Origin: an uncultured Bacteroides sp.
GTDB taxonomy: Bacteria > Bacteroidota > Bacteroidia > Bacteroidales > Bacteroidaceae
NCBI GenBank assembly: GCA_900546355.1
Contig: URCM01000043.1
Span: 1 to 24,698, forward strand
DNA length: 24,698 nt
Reading direction: 5' to 3'
The notes beneath the pieces were generated by a model. The model saw only the letters and a list, made by a program, of their open reading frames with translations. It searched no databases and had not been told where the DNA came from. Shown here piece by piece: positions 24,451 to 24,698 of this stretch (position 1 is the stretch's first letter; the number at the start of each line of letters is the position of its first letter). The position numbers were made by a program, and so were the translations under genes.

Positions 24451-24698
24451 TTATTTTTCTTTCTTATAATTCTCCAATCCAGTCTGCAAGAACTCGATAT
24501 ATTTGGGAATATCTTCGTCGTAGGAGTAAGACTTATTGAGCGGTTTGCCTTCGTTGTCAATCAACACATAGAAGGGCTGCGCATTGGCACCAAACTTGAC
24601 GCGCTGCAGATAACTCCACTTGTCGCCTACGGTACGTAGCGTACGTTCCGTGCCGTTCTCCACAATCTTCACGGGAGAAGGAAGCGGTGTCTTGTTGT
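24451..24698 (-). CDS. C-terminal end of a DsbD-like thiol:disulfide interchange protein (partial)
   Basis: The frame is open to the window edge, so about 82 C-terminal residues are visible and the start lies outside. It reads N-K-T-P-L-P-S-P-V-K at the edge and continues with VGDKWSYLQR, FGANAQPFYVLIDNEGKPL and SYDEDIPKYIEFLQTGL. The QPFYVLID segment has the cis-proline and beta-strand of a thioredoxin fold, and the whole resembles the end of the DsbD/cytochrome c biogenesis-type reductases of Bacteroides. Such proteins pass electrons from the cytoplasm to periplasmic disulfides. The CXXC motif and membrane part would be upstream, out of view. A GTG at 24672 could be mistaken for a start but is internal. 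Confidence 0.78.
   Translation of the reverse strand, partial: NKTPLPSPVKIVENGTERTLRTVGDKWSYLQRVKFGANAQPFYVLIDNEGKPLNKSYSYDEDIPKYIEFLQTGLENYKKEK

Noticed and set aside
1..24698. tRNA, rRNA, transposase, integrase or phage genes
   Set aside because: I looked on both strands in the gaps and found no supporting motif; all large frames are accounted for by the listed genes.

Overview
This window looks like a Bacteroides (Bacteroidales) chromosome. It carries two SusC/SusD outer-membrane uptake loci, each led by an ECF sigma factor and a FecR-type anti-sigma factor. Both SusC proteins have the N-terminal STN signalling domain. Short regulatory sequences include matches to the Bacteroides TAnnTTTG -7 box. 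Every clear protein gene reads on the minus strand, so transcription runs from high to low coordinates. I cannot name the species from the sequence.

Right end, 24698 to 22438: the C-terminal end of a DsbD-like thiol:disulfide interchange protein and its terminator, then a chloramphenicol-acetyltransferase-fold protein and a secreted histidine-type (MINPP/phytase-like) phosphatase that appear to form a two-gene unit ending in a terminator.

Locus 2, 22303 to 11973: ECF sigma factor, FecR, an unusual 1.2-kb non-coding gap, SusC, SusD, a secreted glycerophosphodiester phosphodiesterase, and an organophosphate:phosphate antiporter-family (GlpT/UhpC-like) transporter, then a terminator. It has no glycosidase. 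The simplest reading is uptake of a glycerophosphodiester rather than a polysaccharide: capture at the surface, periplasmic cleavage to sn-glycerol-3-phosphate, import to the cytoplasm. The 1.2-kb gap holds a candidate plus-strand antisense sRNA next to the susC start, a MITE-like palindromic element of about 300 bp, a perfect 35-bp hairpin, and four palindromic boxes at an exact 22-bp pitch.

Locus 1, 11606 to 118: ECF sigma factor, FecR, SusC, a susD interrupted by one in-frame TAG, a SusE/F-position surface lipoprotein, a GH123 lipoprotein, a GH20 enzyme and a terminator. The enzymes point to beta-linked N-acetylhexosamines, probably on host glycans or glycolipids. The broken susD raises the question of whether this locus still works in this strain.

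No rRNA, tRNA, CRISPR array, transposase or phage gene was recognised. All calls come from reading the sequence; no database search was possible.
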